DNA of 64,000 nt, from the NCBI GenBank assembly GCA_038049695.1, contig CP142452.1, forward strand, positions 79,286,501-79,350,500, read 5' to 3'. Position numbers and translations under genes: made by a program. Shown here piece after piece: positions 46,923 through 60,138 of the stretch (position 1 is its first letter; the number at the start of each line of letters is the position of its first letter). Under the pieces are notes generated by a model. The model did no database searches, was not told where the DNA came from, and worked only from the letters and a program-made list of their open reading frames with translations. The stretch is from Cinnamomum chago. Taxonomy: Eukaryota > Streptophyta > Magnoliopsida > Laurales > Lauraceae.

Positions 46923-47113
46923 TCACTCTCCATCAAGTCTCTTCACTCAAACTTTCTTCTCCTTCTTCATAGAGCTTCTTTCTTCTTCTCTTCAAGAGGA
47001 CTTTCAAAGCTTTTGCATTCCCATCTTCTATAGCTTCAATTGCTTCCTTCTTCTCCTAATCCTTCTTCACTAAACAACTTCATCTTCACCCATATCCAGA
47101 TTAACCTGCAGAA

Positions 47114-47338
47114 ATGAGTTTTCAAGTAGCCTTTTCTCCAAAGAAAGGAACAGGAAGGCCTTTGCCAAAGAGAGGCCAGATCAAAGCCAAGATAGTTGGA
47201 AATCTCATCAGATCAGTTGTTACAGTGGCCTCAAAAGCAGGGAAGAAATCAAAAATAAGCAGAAGTGGCAGTGGAAGCTCCCTCCAAACTACCCCATCTT
47301 TTAGTTCTAGCGCTTCCGATGGGCATTCAGATTCCTGA
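47114..47338 (+). CDS. Small basic plant protein, intronless, function unknown
   Basis: 74 residues starting MSFQVAFSPKKGTG, with a central PLPKRGQIKAKIVGNLIRSV and SVVTVASKAGKKSK, and a Ser-rich tail ending in DGHSDS. The KRGQIKxKI(x)8SV core recalls small unnamed plant proteins that I cannot assign to a function. There is no signal peptide or membrane segment. Support for a real gene: a TATA box 190 bp upstream, a pyrimidine-rich leader, a good start context (GCAGAAATGAG) and an AT-rich 3' region. Transcript end probably near 47.5 kb. Confidence 0.65.
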   Translation: MSFQVAFSPKKGTGRPLPKRGQIKAKIVGNLIRSVVTVASKAGKKSKISRSGSGSSLQTTPSFSSSASDGHSDS

Positions 47339-47569
47339 TCAATTGCTTGATCAGAGAGATGTATTTGTAGCCATTCTGCTGAACTGGGTTCTTCTGGCTA
47401 TGTCCAAAAAACTTCTCTGCTGCTGATTCTTTTTTGTGCTAGTGAAGTGTGGCATTTGTAAGAGATGAGAAGCAGAGGAGCTCAAATTTTGTCATTTCAG
47501 TTTTTGTAAATAGATCTTTAATTTCAGAGAAATATGTGTTGTTTCTAATCTTTTGATGTGTCTGATTAT

Positions 47570-50500
47570 GTATAGATCAAGTTCAGCCAAGTAAAGAGTA
47601 ACTTTTGAGATAATTTTGGATGGGTTATATGATTATATATGGTTTATATGCTTCTCCTCTGTATAATTCTGCATCTAACATACAGAGTAGAAGCATATGT
47701 AGGAATGGTTGCATTTTGGTGAAATTAAGCTGAGATTGAGGTTCTGCTGAATGGGTTTTGTTGTTCATTTGCTAATGTCATGCTTCAATTACTTCCAGTC
47801 TAATTTGTCTGCAAGTTTCAGTGAAAAAAAGAAATTGCAAATTTGATTGTAGTTAGAAGGTTCTGATAATAGAAACTGGACCCATTGACCAATTTGAGAG
47901 AACTAAGAGCCTGTTTCTCATACAAATAGGTTTTAGATTTTAGAATTTGAAGGAGCAATACTCTGGCAGCCTTTTGGAATCCTCAACTTAGGAAGTGCCT
48001 TCAGAAATTGCTTGTCACCAAACATGCCCACGGTTATTGTGAGATCAAAGCAGTACATTTTAAGAATGTTTTTGGCAGATGGATGGAGGGATTTGCTGCA
48101 CTTGTTGATGAAATTGGGCACTCCTTGGATTGAATGCAGTAGAACAAGATGGGTGTTTTTAGAGTTTTGATAATTGGGTTTCTACTGGAAAATAGTATCA
48201 GAAATATGAAATTCCAAATGGGTGTTCTCAAAGATAATTTCAATTGTCTAGAACTCTGCTTGGATGAAATAACAGGGAGATAAGCTTTGAAATTTGAATA
48301 ATTTTGTGGGCTTTTGTTGGTAATTGGCATTCAAAGGAGCTTTAGATTAGCTGTCTGGACTCTTGACCTATTTTCAGTTTTGAATGGCAATGAAACTATT
48401 AAGGCTGCTAATTTGCAACGCCACTTTCACAGGACCCGGCATATTCTTCAGCCACAAAAGCCTGTACTTCAATCTTTTGACTTTGAAAATATGATAGCTG
48501 GACTTGGACCCATTGGGTAACCAGGTGTGGGTTCTGGTCTCCAAATTGATTTGGGTCTCCGAATGTGCCTTCATCTTCAAAAATTCCTTTGCATGGATCT
48601 AAATGATGGCTCAAACCTCTTTTTAAGGGCACATAAAGTCTTATAGTTTTGAAATACATTAAAAAAGATTTTCCACAGATGAAGATTGCCTTCATCTTCA
48701 CAAATTCCTTCGCATAGGTCAAAATGATGGCTCAAACTTCTTTTTATCGGCACATTTGTGTATGGGCAATTTTTATGGAAAGATGAAATTATCACATTAA
48801 CAAAGCCTATAATTTTGAAATACCTTGAAAAATATACTCCACAAAAATTAGAAATTCATGTTTGATGCAATTTTTTTGCTCTATGAATTATTGTTAATGT
48901 TTTCTGGTGTGGCTTGAGACTTCTTATTGAAAACTAGTATTAAAGAAGAGTGTGAGGAGATAAAACAATAAGAGAAGAGAAGTTTTTTGCGAAAATAAAC
49001 TTTTCATACCCTCCATTGAAACTATATTTCCAAGCTATTATATGAAAATGTTGATACGACGAAAAAAATATTTCAAGCCCATAAAAAAAATATTTTTATA
49101 AAAAAGTATTACTTTTTCCGTGAAAATGGGTTATACAAACCTGTCCACTTCTACCGGCTCCATAGTTGCCAACATGTCTGGATGGGACATGGGTGACGCT
49201 GCTGCTTGATTCCCACGATTCACTTCTCCATGGTGAGCTCCATTTCATTTCCTTGCCCTGCACGAAAATGCAACCACCTAAATAACACGTGATAAATGTA
49301 TCTAGGTTACTTCCTTACTTCATTGAGATTGCAAAGTGACATCACCTAAAAAGTTGACACCATCCATGATGCATGGCAATTTAAGGGATGAAAAGGACAA
49401 CAAGAATATGAGGGACCCCACTTTTTATTATAATTTTTTGAAAGATATAGAACCTAGCCGAGTTAAAAAAAATTTATTTTATTTATTTTTTGCTAAGTTG
49501 GACCACCGGACAGAAGTGATATTATCAATCAAGAGACTGTATGATCCTTGGACATATGTGTGTGATGTCTGGGCGTTGGATGCTAACACTATATAACCAT
49601 GAGTTCTTTTAAATAATATAGATATGTATAATTAGGAGCTAAATTTTATATATTTACAATCACTATTTGGCAATCTAAATTAAAATGTTTGAAGGTGACT
49701 CACTTGAATTAGAAGAGGGGGATCAGTCCAGTAGAGCAAACTAGTTTGACCAAGTTTTTGATGGACTCACCTTTTTTCTACTTAGTGATCTTTAAATGGA
49801 GTTGACACAGTGCAGTAGAGTGAAACAAGTTTTGAACTATGATTAACTGTAATGGTTCAATGAACTTTGAAATAGGGATTGCAATAATGCAATGTGTAGG
49901 CTTACAAACGTGGCCTTGATCCATGTAATGTTGAGATGTGCCTCATGACTCAGTGCCAGAGGCATCTTCTCCCTGATGCATGTCACATCACACGCAGTGT
50001 ATCATCCTTCAAATTTTCCAAGATAGGTTAAAAAAAAAAAAAAGTCCACCTCATTTTAAGACCCATCGAATGTTGCCAATAACGGTTGGAATGGCTAAAT
50101 GTTCCTAATCATGGTGGACCCAGTTTGTAAATTGGTTATATCTATTTACAACTCTGAATCCTTTTAAAGTGTGGAGATGAGATAATTCTAAGCCCATTGC
50201 TAGAATCGTCCTTTGACATCTATTTTTGAAATTCAAGCCGCTCAAAATTATTTTATAAATTTTTATTGGTTGGGGCCAAATTGCATTCTAATGTTAGTCA
50301 GGCCCATCATTTGATTGATAATGTTTAAAACAAGCGATTAAAATATATACCAAAATTAAACAATATTGACCCAAATGATGAGAAGAATCTTACAGCTGAT
50401 TAATATTGGCTGGCCGTAGATGGTCTAGCTAAAGGTCTGTTAAGGAAAATTTTATATAGTGCAATTGGTACTATAATTAAGAAAGATTTTATATAGTCCC

Positions 50501-51505
50501 TGATAATGGTTGATTGGTCGGTCCAACGAGTTGATAATGTCAAAAAAGGTTCTCAACTATTTTAGACAACGTTCAAACATGTCATTGCCATTCTCCGACA
50601 CACTCATGATTGAGAAGTGTTGGCACAATTTCCGTTCCATGTAAATGTAAAATTATTCCTAAAAAATGAGGCCAAACATGCCCTTAATTGTGCCAAAAAT
50701 TCCAAGTTAAAAAATCACTCTTGGACTAGTTGCCCAATGCAGCATAAAGGAAAGAAAAGTCATATCATTTACCTACACTAATTATGTAAGGATTTGAGGA
50801 ATGGTGTGGAGTGAAGATAGAATCAGCTTAAACCCCTTTTCTCCCTATGGATTCTCGAATTAAAGTCTAAATAATCGGATTCTCTTTTCTCCTTAAGTCA
50901 ACCTAAAATAGAGAAATGTTCTCCTATGAGCAACAAACCCTACAGTCCAACTCCCTAGGGGCACCTCTGATCAGTCCACGCCCTTTCACACTGCCATCCC
51001 TTCGTGGTGTTGTACCATGTCCAATTTTACTCTAAAGAGTCTTTACCAACCTTTGGATTGAATCTCAAAAAAATATATAGCTAAAACACAACTTTATTTT
51101 AAGGCTTTTAAATCAAGAGTTAGGATGATTTCAAGGGACTTTGTTTATTCAAAGACCCTTAGTCATATAGAGAATCTTCAATTTATCACATCCCTACTGC
51201 CGAAGAAAACATCTAAACAAGCCCTACGAACTGGACCAGATGGTTTGCGGAGACATTCATTCTCCATCAAATGTAACCTATAAGAGTCGATTTTTCACCT
51301 TGCATCCACCATATTTACCTCATTTCTTGTGCAAAAATTGAAAGCCTTCAATTGCACAAATTTGACCCTTCTACGTCCAAATACTGACACCGTTTCACAA
51401 TAAATAGGCCCATAAGGTACATCACATTGTTATTCATCATTCTTATATCCTAAAAAGCTTAACTTTGGAGGAAAAAAAAGTTTTATTTGCGCTTTTCATT
51501 AAGTC
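47570..51505. other. Spacer with weak repeats only
   Basis: Long AT-rich interval with no recognised gene. Short frames (for example 49336-49596) have no family resemblance. It contains the imperfect duplication at 48566-48845. Confidence 0.5.
48566..48845. repeat. Imperfect tandem duplication
   Basis: TGCCTTCATCTTCA(A/C)AAATT and AATGATGGCTCAAAC recur at 48566 and 48687. The second copy carries about 40 extra bases before the shared TTTTGAAATAC. Confidence 0.7.
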
Positions 51506-51671
51506 AAGTCATTTAATATCCTAAACCCGAAGGGGTTGGCCGAGTGGTCAGGACCACGGTTCCTCTCTCTTCCGGAGCTAGAGGTTCTGACATCGACTCC
51601 CGGTTCCCCCCTCTTTAGGAACCAAACGTTGAGTCCACTTGTGCTATCACCTAGGGGCCACAAGGGGTTTT

Positions 51672-52130
51672 TGTTAGAAACAATAATCTAGATCTTTGAT
51701 CTAAGAAACCCTAATAAACCAAGATCCTCCATGTCAAATCATTGAGAGTAGTAAAGCGGAAAAACATACCTGAATCCATTGAATGAACTTGTTCGCAGGT
51801 TGATGATCTTCCAATCCAATATGGCTACCCAGAGAAACCCTCTTGATTCTTCTGATGAAGGGATGTCAGAGAGAATAAGAATTTTCCATATGAATTGGGG
51901 ACCATAACCCTAATATATAAGATATCATAAGTTTGTTATTTCTAATTTAGTCCCTCATTAAATTAGAAATAACATTCTGGTATCTACACATTAATCCCAT
52001 GACAATTATACCCTTAAGTCTCAGAACTTTAATTCTTAATTAGATCACTTTAATATAGGCTTAACCAAAGATAGCATAACACATTAAATAGTTACATGTG
52101 TGGCCCCACATGATGGAATTTTTTCCAACA
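51672..52130 (-). repeat. Copia 3' LTR
   Basis: 459 bp, TGTTAG...CCAACA as read on the + strand, preceded by GTTTT. Pairs with 58087-58545. Confidence 0.93.
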
Positions 52131-52562
52131 ATCTCCCACTGGGCCATATATGTAACTTAACAAATGTGTATGACTGTATGAGCTCCAAAAGTTTGCTATC
52201 ATAATTTAGGATATATTCGAACAATCACGTCCATTGATTATGCCGGTATAGGATCAAAGCGGTCTTCGTCACTTTCAACATGACTAAACCCATCAATGGT
52301 CACGTACACCAACATAACTAAATGACATAGATCAATCATGGATGCGTAGCATGGAAAATACATGCAATGTGATCTATACATGTCTATTTCCAACTGGTCC
52401 TACTGTATTCCTTAGTGAGATCAATATTTAACACAATGTAACAGAGTGAAATGAACCGAATATTGTATTTCTGATCAGAAAAATATCCAAATACATAAAT
52501 GCATAAGTGTGTCCAAAATCAAACATAAAGCAATAAAATGTAAAAATGATACAAACTCCCCA

Positions 52563-55500
52563 CTAGAATGTGATATCCTCACACAAAATAACACTCATAT
52601 GAGCATTGTGCTCATTAAAGACCTTGGGTGGTAATCCCTTTGTAAGCGAATCCACTATCATGGAGTTTGTCCCAATGTGCTCTATGGATATCTGTCCATC
52701 ATGTATTCTTTCCTTCACAACTAGGAACTTAATGGCAATATGCTTTGACTTAATTGAGCTCCTGTTGTTGTTGGAATATAGCACTGCTGATTTATTGTCA
52801 CAATATAGTTTGAGTGGTCTTTCAATACCCTCCAGAATTCGCAGCCCAGTGACAAAATTTTGCAGCCATATTCCATGGTTGGATGCCTCATAGCATGCTA
52901 CAAACTCTGCTGCCATGGTGGAATCAGTCACGAGTGTCTGTTTGACACTCCTCCAAGATATAGCTCCACCAGCTAACAGGTAGATGTAGCCTGATGTGGA
53001 TTTCAGACTGTCTTGGCATCCAGCATAATCGGAGTCGGAATACCCTATGATCTCCAACTGATCCAATCTCCTAGATTGAGCATATGATCTTTTGTTCTCT
53101 GTAAATACCTCATAACCCGCTTGGCTGCTTTCCAATGATCCATCCCTGAACTGCTTAAATATCTGCCTAATATACCAACAATGTACGCAATATCCGGACG
53201 CGTACACACCATAGCATATATTAGACTCCCTACAGCTGATGCATAAGGAATCTTCTGCATTTCCTTAACTTCAAGGTTAGTTTTAGGGCATTGATTGAGA
53301 CTGAACTTGTCTCCCTTAGAGACAAGGGTGTCACCTGGTTTGTTGTCCTGCATACCAAACATTTTGAGCACTTTATCAATATAGCTTCTTTGTGATAATC
53401 CAAGAATACCCTGAGAGCGATCTCGTTGTATCAGGATCCCTAATACAAAAGAGGCGTCACCAAGATCTTTTATCTCAAAATTCTTTGATAGAAATCTCTT
53501 GGTTTCATGCAACATGCCTATATCATTTGTGGCAAGCAATATGTCATCGACATACAAAACCAGGAATATGTGCTTACTCCCACTGAATTTGTGATACACA
53601 CAATTATCAACAGCGTTTGTCTCAAAACCAAACGAGATAATCACTTGATGAAACTTGTGATACCACTGACGAGAAGTTTGCTTGAGTCCATAGATGGATT
53701 TTGTCAATTTACAGACCATATTCTTTGGGTCTCCCGACTCAAAGTTTTCTGGCTGCACCATATAAATTGTTTTGTCAATGTCACCATTGAGAAATGCTGT
53801 TTTGACATCCATTTGACAAAGCTCAAGATCAAAATGTGCAACTAGTGCCATGATTGTCCTAAAAGAGTCTTTCGATGAAACCAGAGAGAAAGTCTCTTTA
53901 AAGTCAATCCCTTCCTTTTGGGTAAAGCCTTTAGCTACAAGACGAGCCTTATACCTCTCCACATTACCGTTTGAATCCCTTTTGGTTTTAAAAATCCATT
54001 TGCAACCAATGGGCTTCGCACCTTCTGGTAATGGGACAATTTCTCAAACCTTATTGTCTTGCATAGACTTATACTCCTCATTCATGACATCAATCCACTT
54101 TTGAGAGTTAGAACCTTGCATGGCTTGATGGAAGTTGATTGGGTCATTTTCCACCATTCCACTTTCTTCCTCATGTTCTTGGAGAAATACGAAAAAATCG
54201 TCCGGAATAGCATTTCTCCTTTCTCTAGTGGACCGCCTTAAAGGCACTGGTTCTTGAGGTTGTTGAGTTTGTTCCTCATCTTGAATGGGGGGTTGATCAA
54301 CATTATCTTGTTGAGGATCCGAATTCGTTTTTTGATCAATGACAGGTATAGAAACCTGCACATTGTCAAAAGCAATAGTGGAAATCGTAACCGATTCTTC
54401 CTCAAAGACTATGTCTCTAACCTTATTTCTCCCCCCAAACTCAACATCCTCAAAAAATGTTGCAGTTCCCGTCTCAAAAATTGACCTAAGTGTGGGATCA
54501 TAAAACTTATAGCCCCTGGATCGTTCAAAGTAGCCAATGAAGTAGCTGCTCACAGTTTTGGAGTCCAATTTCTTTTCATGTGGCATGTAAGGCCTTGCCT
54601 CAGCTGGACATCCCCAAATGTGAAAAATGTTTTAGACTAGGTTTTCTGCCTGTCCAAAGCTCATAAGGTGTTTTTGCAGCTGCTTTAGTTGGCACTTTAT
54701 TCAGAATATAAGTTGTTGTTTTGAGTGCTTCTCCCCAGAGTGACTCTGGTAAAGTGGAATGACTAATCATACTCCTTACCATATCCTTAAGAGTCCGGTT
54801 TAGCCTTTCAGATACACCATTCATGCTAGGTGACCCTGGCATAGTGTATTGTGGGACGATTCCACATTCCTCTAGGGATTTAGCAAATGGTCCTGGACGT
54901 TGTTCACCTGAACCGTCATATCTACCGTAGTATTCACCACCACGGTCAGACCTGACACTCTTAATTCTTTTGTTGAGTTGGTTCTCAACTTCAGCTTTAA
55001 ATGTTTTGAACACGTCCAATGACTGTGATTTCTCATGAATGAGAAATAGGTACCCATAGCGAGAGTAATCGTCTATGAATGATATGAAATACTGTTGGCC
55101 ATTCCAGGAAGCTGTAGGGAATGGTCCACAGATATCTGTGTGTTTCAATTCTAAGACGTCTGTAGTTCTATTGGCACCTAATTTCTTCGTTTTGGTCTAT
55201 TTTCCCTTGATGCAAGCAATACAAACATCAAAGTCTGTAAAGTCAAGGGAATCTAAAATGCCTTCAGACACAAGTCGCTCAACTCTGGACTTAGAGATGT
55301 GACCTAAACGTTTGTGCCATAATGTAGCCGAGTTTTCTTTATTCATTTTGCGTTTAGTACCTCGTGATTTCACATGCAAGGATTTATCATAAGAAACAAT
55401 TGTATCAAGCAAATATAAGTTGTCATATACACATAGAGAACCAGTTCCAACAACATTTGAATTTATAGATAAACTGAATTGATTGTTTCCAAATGAACAA

Positions 55501-56640
55501 AAATAACCAAACTTGTCCAATAAAGAAACTGAAACCAAATTCCGTCGAAAAGACGGTACAATAAAAGTATCTAATAAATCCAAATAATAACCAGTTTTTA
55601 ATAACAACCTAAAATGCCCTATTGCCTCTACTTCTACCGACTTTCCATCGCCCACAAAGATGTGTCTTTCAGCATCACTTGGCTTTCGGTAGCTCAGGCA
55701 ACCCTGCATAGAAACACTAATGTGAGTAGTAGCACCAAAATCCAACCACCACTTGTTTCCAGGTACTGAAGCTAAATTTACCTCAGAACAGACCAAAGTA
55801 AGAAATGTACATTTTTTTACACGCCAAGCGTGATATTTGGTAAAGTCCTTCTTCACATGTCCAGGCTTGTTGCAAAAGAAACAACCCTCAGTTGTTGTCT
55901 GTTGTTTCTTTTCTGCTGGACCCTTAGCAGCTTCATTTTTCTTTCTCTTTTTGCCCTTATCTTTGCCCTTATCCTTAGAGGTGCTAGCCAAATGAGCACT
56001 TTCGGTTCTGTCTTGCTTCAATCTCTCTTCCTCTTGCACACAGTAAGAAATGAGCTCATTAAGAGTCCATTTTTCCTTTTGACAGTTGTAACTGACCTTA
56101 AATTGACTGTATAGTGCAGGAAGTGATATTAATACCAAATGCACGAGCAAGTCGTCAGACAGCTCGAGCTTCAGTGCCTTAAGCTTAGAAGCAATATGAG
56201 ACATCCCCATAATGTACTCTCGTATGTTTCCCTTGCCATTGTACTTCATAGAAATCAAACTTTGCAAAAGCATGCTTGTTTCTGCCTTATCGTTTTTAAG
56301 AAAACGCTTTTCAATTTCGGCTAGGAATTCTTTGGCTGTGGTTAGCTTTTCAGATACCGCACCCCTAAATGCCTCCGGAATGCCGCGCTTGATGATCATA
56401 AGACTCATGCGATTTGAGCGATCCCACTTCTCAAAGTTCTTCTTGTCATCAGGAGAACTTGCATCCGTAAGAGAAGCGGGTTGCTCAATCCATAGTGCAA
56501 GGTCTAGATCTATGCAGCCGAGAACAATCTCTATGTTCTCTTTCCAATCCTTAAAGTTGGTCCCATTAAGTACATGTATAGAGTTGATATTAGCAGATAT
56601 AGTAGAAACACTAGCTGTAAAGAGAACAAAAATAAACAGA
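52563..56640 (-). pseudogene. Copia gag-pol body, broken
   Basis: Approximate parts on the - strand: gag about 56.6-55.9 kb (KKNFEKWDRSNRMSLMI, then a zinc-knuckle region), protease about 55.8-55.6 kb, integrase core about 55.3-54.6 kb ([21 protein letters not shown]), reverse transcriptase about 54.0-53.2 kb (LYVDDILLATND) and RNase H about 53.1-52.6 kb (KLYCDNKSAV). It does not code for one intact polyprotein. Confidence 0.85.
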
Positions 56641-58086
56641 CAAACATGTTCATATTATTAACCAAATACAGAAGCCACAAATTCAAATAATGGTAAGTCT
56701 CATGTCAAGGTACCTAGCACAACATTAATATCAAGTCTTTGGACAGTAATATTAATTGTAAATGGTCATCTTGTTGTAGTGATCAAACACTGACAATAAT
56801 TCATGTCAAATAATAAATCTATCTTTGGATCGGCTTATTATTCACATGTAAAAACCTTATAATCGTCACACGTTTACCACCACAGGTGTGTATGCAATTC
56901 GGTCAAGTATTAACCTTCCTTTGGACCGACTAAGACTCGTATGAATTTACACACACACAAACATCTAATATTCCTCATGAACAATCTACACAAGAGATGT
57001 CACTTTGGTTACATCTTGTTTCAATTAGCCCATTTAGAATAATGGACTATTTTATTTAAACATAAAAGAAATACCATAAAATATTTAAATTGGCGTTGAA
57101 GAAAACCAATTAGTCCTCTCCACTTGTCACCACAAACAATTTTTTTTATTTTTTATTATTATTAAAAAACCCTTGGACCACCCAAAAGTGTGGTCTCGCG
57201 GACCATCGAATGACCCAACATCTTCCTCCAACAACCCTGCATGCGTCTAGAAAAACTCCACATTTTCACTAGACGTGTTATCTCCACCATAAAAACAGGA
57301 ATTCTCTTCAGTAGGTGAAAAAATCATGGGTTACCATAATGTCTTAGATGCACCCTATGATGCATAGATGCATTCATATTATCTCATTGATCTCTGAATG
57401 CCCGGAGCAAATTCACCGGTCTGCATATGTTCTAAAATTTATCAGGATTTCTGTACTTCAGTCTGAAAGACCCATTCAGGTACCACAATACCCAAATCTC
57501 TAAAACCCAGTACATATCATAAAGTTGTCTTAAAAAGACAGGGCAACAGTTTAAAATTGTATTAAAGAGACTGCTTGCACAAAACCCACAAAACGGCATA
57601 GAAACCAAAGAATCATTACAAAGCACACTTTTTCTCTTTTTGAAAACATAAAAATAAGAGGTCAAAGCATACTTTAAAGAACAAATCACAGTAAAAACCC
57701 ATGAAAGCAACTCGCTGACTCTAGAATCACATCAGAAACTAAAACGAACAGAGAAAGGACGCCTGTTGATATTTTTCGTCACTTCTCAGTTTAATTGAAA
57801 AAAAAAACTGTCGAAAAGCAAGGCTTCCAAACAGTCACAATTCACCAATAAAAAAAGTTCAATGAATCTACATCGGGTGCACTGCAAGTCCCGTCATATT
57901 GGTGTTAAAATAATTACCGACGGCATTCGATCCACCCCACCCAATCGACATTGATGGGGAGAAATAAGGTTGCAGAAACCCTAACCCTAACCAAGAGAAA
58001 GGGAGGGAGAGAAAACCTAATATATCAACAGATTCATTTATATCTGGATTCTCAATGGTTTAATATGGAGATGTTCTGATACCAAT

Positions 58087-58545
58087 TGTTAGAAACAATA
58101 ATCTAGATCTTTGATCTAGGAAACCCTAATAAACTAAGATCCTCCGTGTCAAATCATTGAGAGTAGTAAAGCGGAAAAACATACTTGAATCCATTGAATG
58201 AACTTGTTCGCAGGTTGATGATCTTCCAATCCAATATGGCTACCCAGAGAAACCCTCTTGATTCTTCTTATGAAGGGATGTCAGAGAGAATAGGAATTTT
58301 CCATATGAATTGGAAACCATAACCCTAATATATAAGATATCATAAGTTTGTTATTTCTAATTTAGTCCCTCATTAAATTAGAAATAACATTCTGGTATCT
58401 ACACATTAATCCCATGACAATTATACCCTTAAGCCTCATAACTTTAATTCTTAATTAGATCACTTTAATAGAGGCTTAACCAAAGATAGCATAACACATT
58501 AAATAGTTACATGTGTGGCCCCACATGATGAAATTTTTTCCAACA
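58087..58545 (-). repeat. Copia 5' LTR
   Basis: 459 bp, same ends as the left LTR, followed by GTTTT. The primer site adjoins its inner edge. Confidence 0.93.
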
Positions 58546-58913
58546 GTTTTACTCTACTTCTCTCTGGGCCCGGAGGGAATATTTCAGTCTAAAAGGATTG
58601 GAAACCTTAGCAAAAAAAAAAAAAAAGTCATTTAATATCCTACACCAATTTCTGCACAATGTCCTATAGTACTGCAAAAGGCTTTACTCTAACCAATTTT
58701 GACTATAGAATGAAAAGGACGGTTCTCTCTCTCTCTCTCTCCATTGTGTCTATATTGTGGGCATGAATTGCTGCCTTGTATCTAAAGATCTTTGCATTCG
58801 ACATAGGATTCTCTTACCATTTTTAAGGATTTGAACTATGCTAATTGGTCAAGGTTGATGTCACTTCTGCTACCACAGGAAAACAGATTATGCTCAGTGG
58901 AGAGTGTCAAAGC

Positions 58914-59100
58914 AATTGGTCTCCAATTGAAATTGGTCCCACATATTCCCTATAACTCAAGAAAATCAAAGCTTACTGTTCAATGTTTTGCCCAAATTGA
59001 CCTCCAATTAAAATCAGTCTTACACATTTCCAAGTCTCTATGAAAACAAAATCAAAGCCTAGGTTCAATGTTTTTCATCCAAATCAACCTCCAAACTATC
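58914..59100. repeat. Degenerate tandem repeat, about 85-bp units
   Basis: Phrases of the type AAATTGACCTCCAATTAAAATC recur at about 58914, 58994 and 59081 with ATCAAAGC and GTTCAATGTTTT between. Two full units and a partial one. Confidence 0.6.
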
Positions 59101-59968
59101 ATCAATACCAACTCAAACATAACTTATAACCTACTTACTATCTATCCCGTAGTTATTTATAAAAGAGAAACAGAAAAAAGAACACAAGGAGATGAGAAGA
59201 AATGAGGATAAGTGAAAGCTCACCCCTAGACACAATAAACATGAGATGCCTCGCCGGAGAGAGGCGTTGCAGCAGTAGGGATCGACCCTAGGTACTGCCA
59301 GAGTACTGATCCAAGTGTACTCGGGCAAAGGACAAGATGGAAGCATATTTGGGTGCGATTGAAAAGAGTACTCGAGTGCGAGCACTGCATGCAGGTATTG
59401 AGGAATGCCCCTTCCGTTGATCTATTAGGCTAGTTTATGAATGTGATGGAAAATGCTAGATACTATTGTTGCTAGGAGGATGGACACAAAGATAAATATT
59501 AGATATCAACTCAAATATCTATAAAATTGAAGGTGCTAAAGTTGATGGAAGCCAGAGTACAAGAAATTAGAGGCAATTAAACAAGGTGTTGTTTATTTGG
59601 TTGGCAACCCCACCTCTCACCGAGATAATCAGAGGGATCAATTCCTCATTTCCGCCCACTCTCTACATGTGTGAGTTCTCACTTTCCACATTTGCATGTA
59701 CTTTCTCTCCTTGCATGTCGTTAGATACTTTGCACATGTGTGAGTTTCTCATCCCACATGTGCGGGTTTTCTCCTTGCCTCCAAACCCCAGAAGTGGGCT
59801 TAGAAAATGTTCACTGTATGTGCTTATTTGGTGATGGCTGTGTAGATGGGAATAATGATTACTTCTAAAACTTAGGAACCTTTTGATATTATTTGTTCAA
59901 TGAACCTTCCCCTGTGCTAGGTCAAACAGCAGGGTGGCGTTAATGGTGTTTGAATTTTGGAAATAGAT
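59101..59968. other. Spacer with CACATGTG-rich repeats
   Basis: No gene recognised. The CACATGTGTGAG/CACATGTGCGGG phrases at 59650-59770 resemble those near 15.7 kb, so this may be a diverged copy of the same unnamed repeat. Confidence 0.4.
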
Positions 59969-60138
59969 TCCTTGTTTTGTCCAAACAGGGGAGCCATGTT
60001 TGGATGAAACCGAGATTGACACGTGCGGGGGCGGAAGGGGGATGGAGAAAAGAGAATTTGCTTTTCTCTTTTCTCCGCCCCACGCGTGTCAGTCCCTATT
60101 TCGTCTAAATAGGACTCCCATGTTTGGACGAAACAGGA
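59969..60138. mobile_element. Foldback MITE, 170 bp, nearly all inverted repeat
   Basis: Arms of about 65 bp read TCCTTGTTTTGTCCAAACAG on the left and, reversed, TCCTGTTTCGTCCAAACATG on the right, then (A/T)GACACG...GGGGCGGA. The centre itself folds (GAGAAAAGAGAA/TTCTCTTTTCTC). Each arm also contains two TTTGGACGAAAC-like units, so each arm is internally repeated. Confidence 0.7.

Larger units (their letters stand above)
51672..58545 (-). mobile_element. Ty1/copia LTR retrotransposon, full length but broken (fossil)
   Basis: Two 459-bp LTRs bound 6874 bp, with the 5-bp duplication GTTTT on both sides (51667-51671, 58546-58550). Read on the - strand, the base run just inside the right LTR (TTGGTATCAGAAC) is an initiator tRNA-Met primer site, and AGTGGGAGAT just before the left LTR is the polypurine tract. 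Domain order gag, protease, integrase, reverse transcriptase, RNase H is that of Ty1/copia. The coding body has about four breaks. The LTRs differ at about 12 of 459 sites (2.6 %), so the insertion is fairly young: about 1 My at grass-type rates, several My at slower woody-plant rates. A leader of over 1 kb precedes gag. Confidence 0.93.
51524..58624 (+). mobile_element. SINE with tRNA-Leu/Ser-like head, split by a copia element
   Basis: The left part, 51524-51671, starts CCGAAGGGGTTGGCCGAGTGG and ends GGCCACAAGGGGTTTT. The right part, 58551-58624, resumes with ACTCTACTTCTCTCTGGGCC and ends in an A tail. The SINE's own duplication, AAGTCATTTAATATCCTA, lies at 51506-51523 and 58625-58642. The copia duplication GTTTT sits within it. 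Confidence 0.85.

Noticed and set aside
49336-49596. 86-codon ORF
   Set aside because: AT-rich, no recognised motifs, no promoter or splice context.
51531-51605. tRNA-Leu/Ser gene
   Set aside because: The anticodon arm and B box are degenerate and the sequence is the 5' part of a split SINE.
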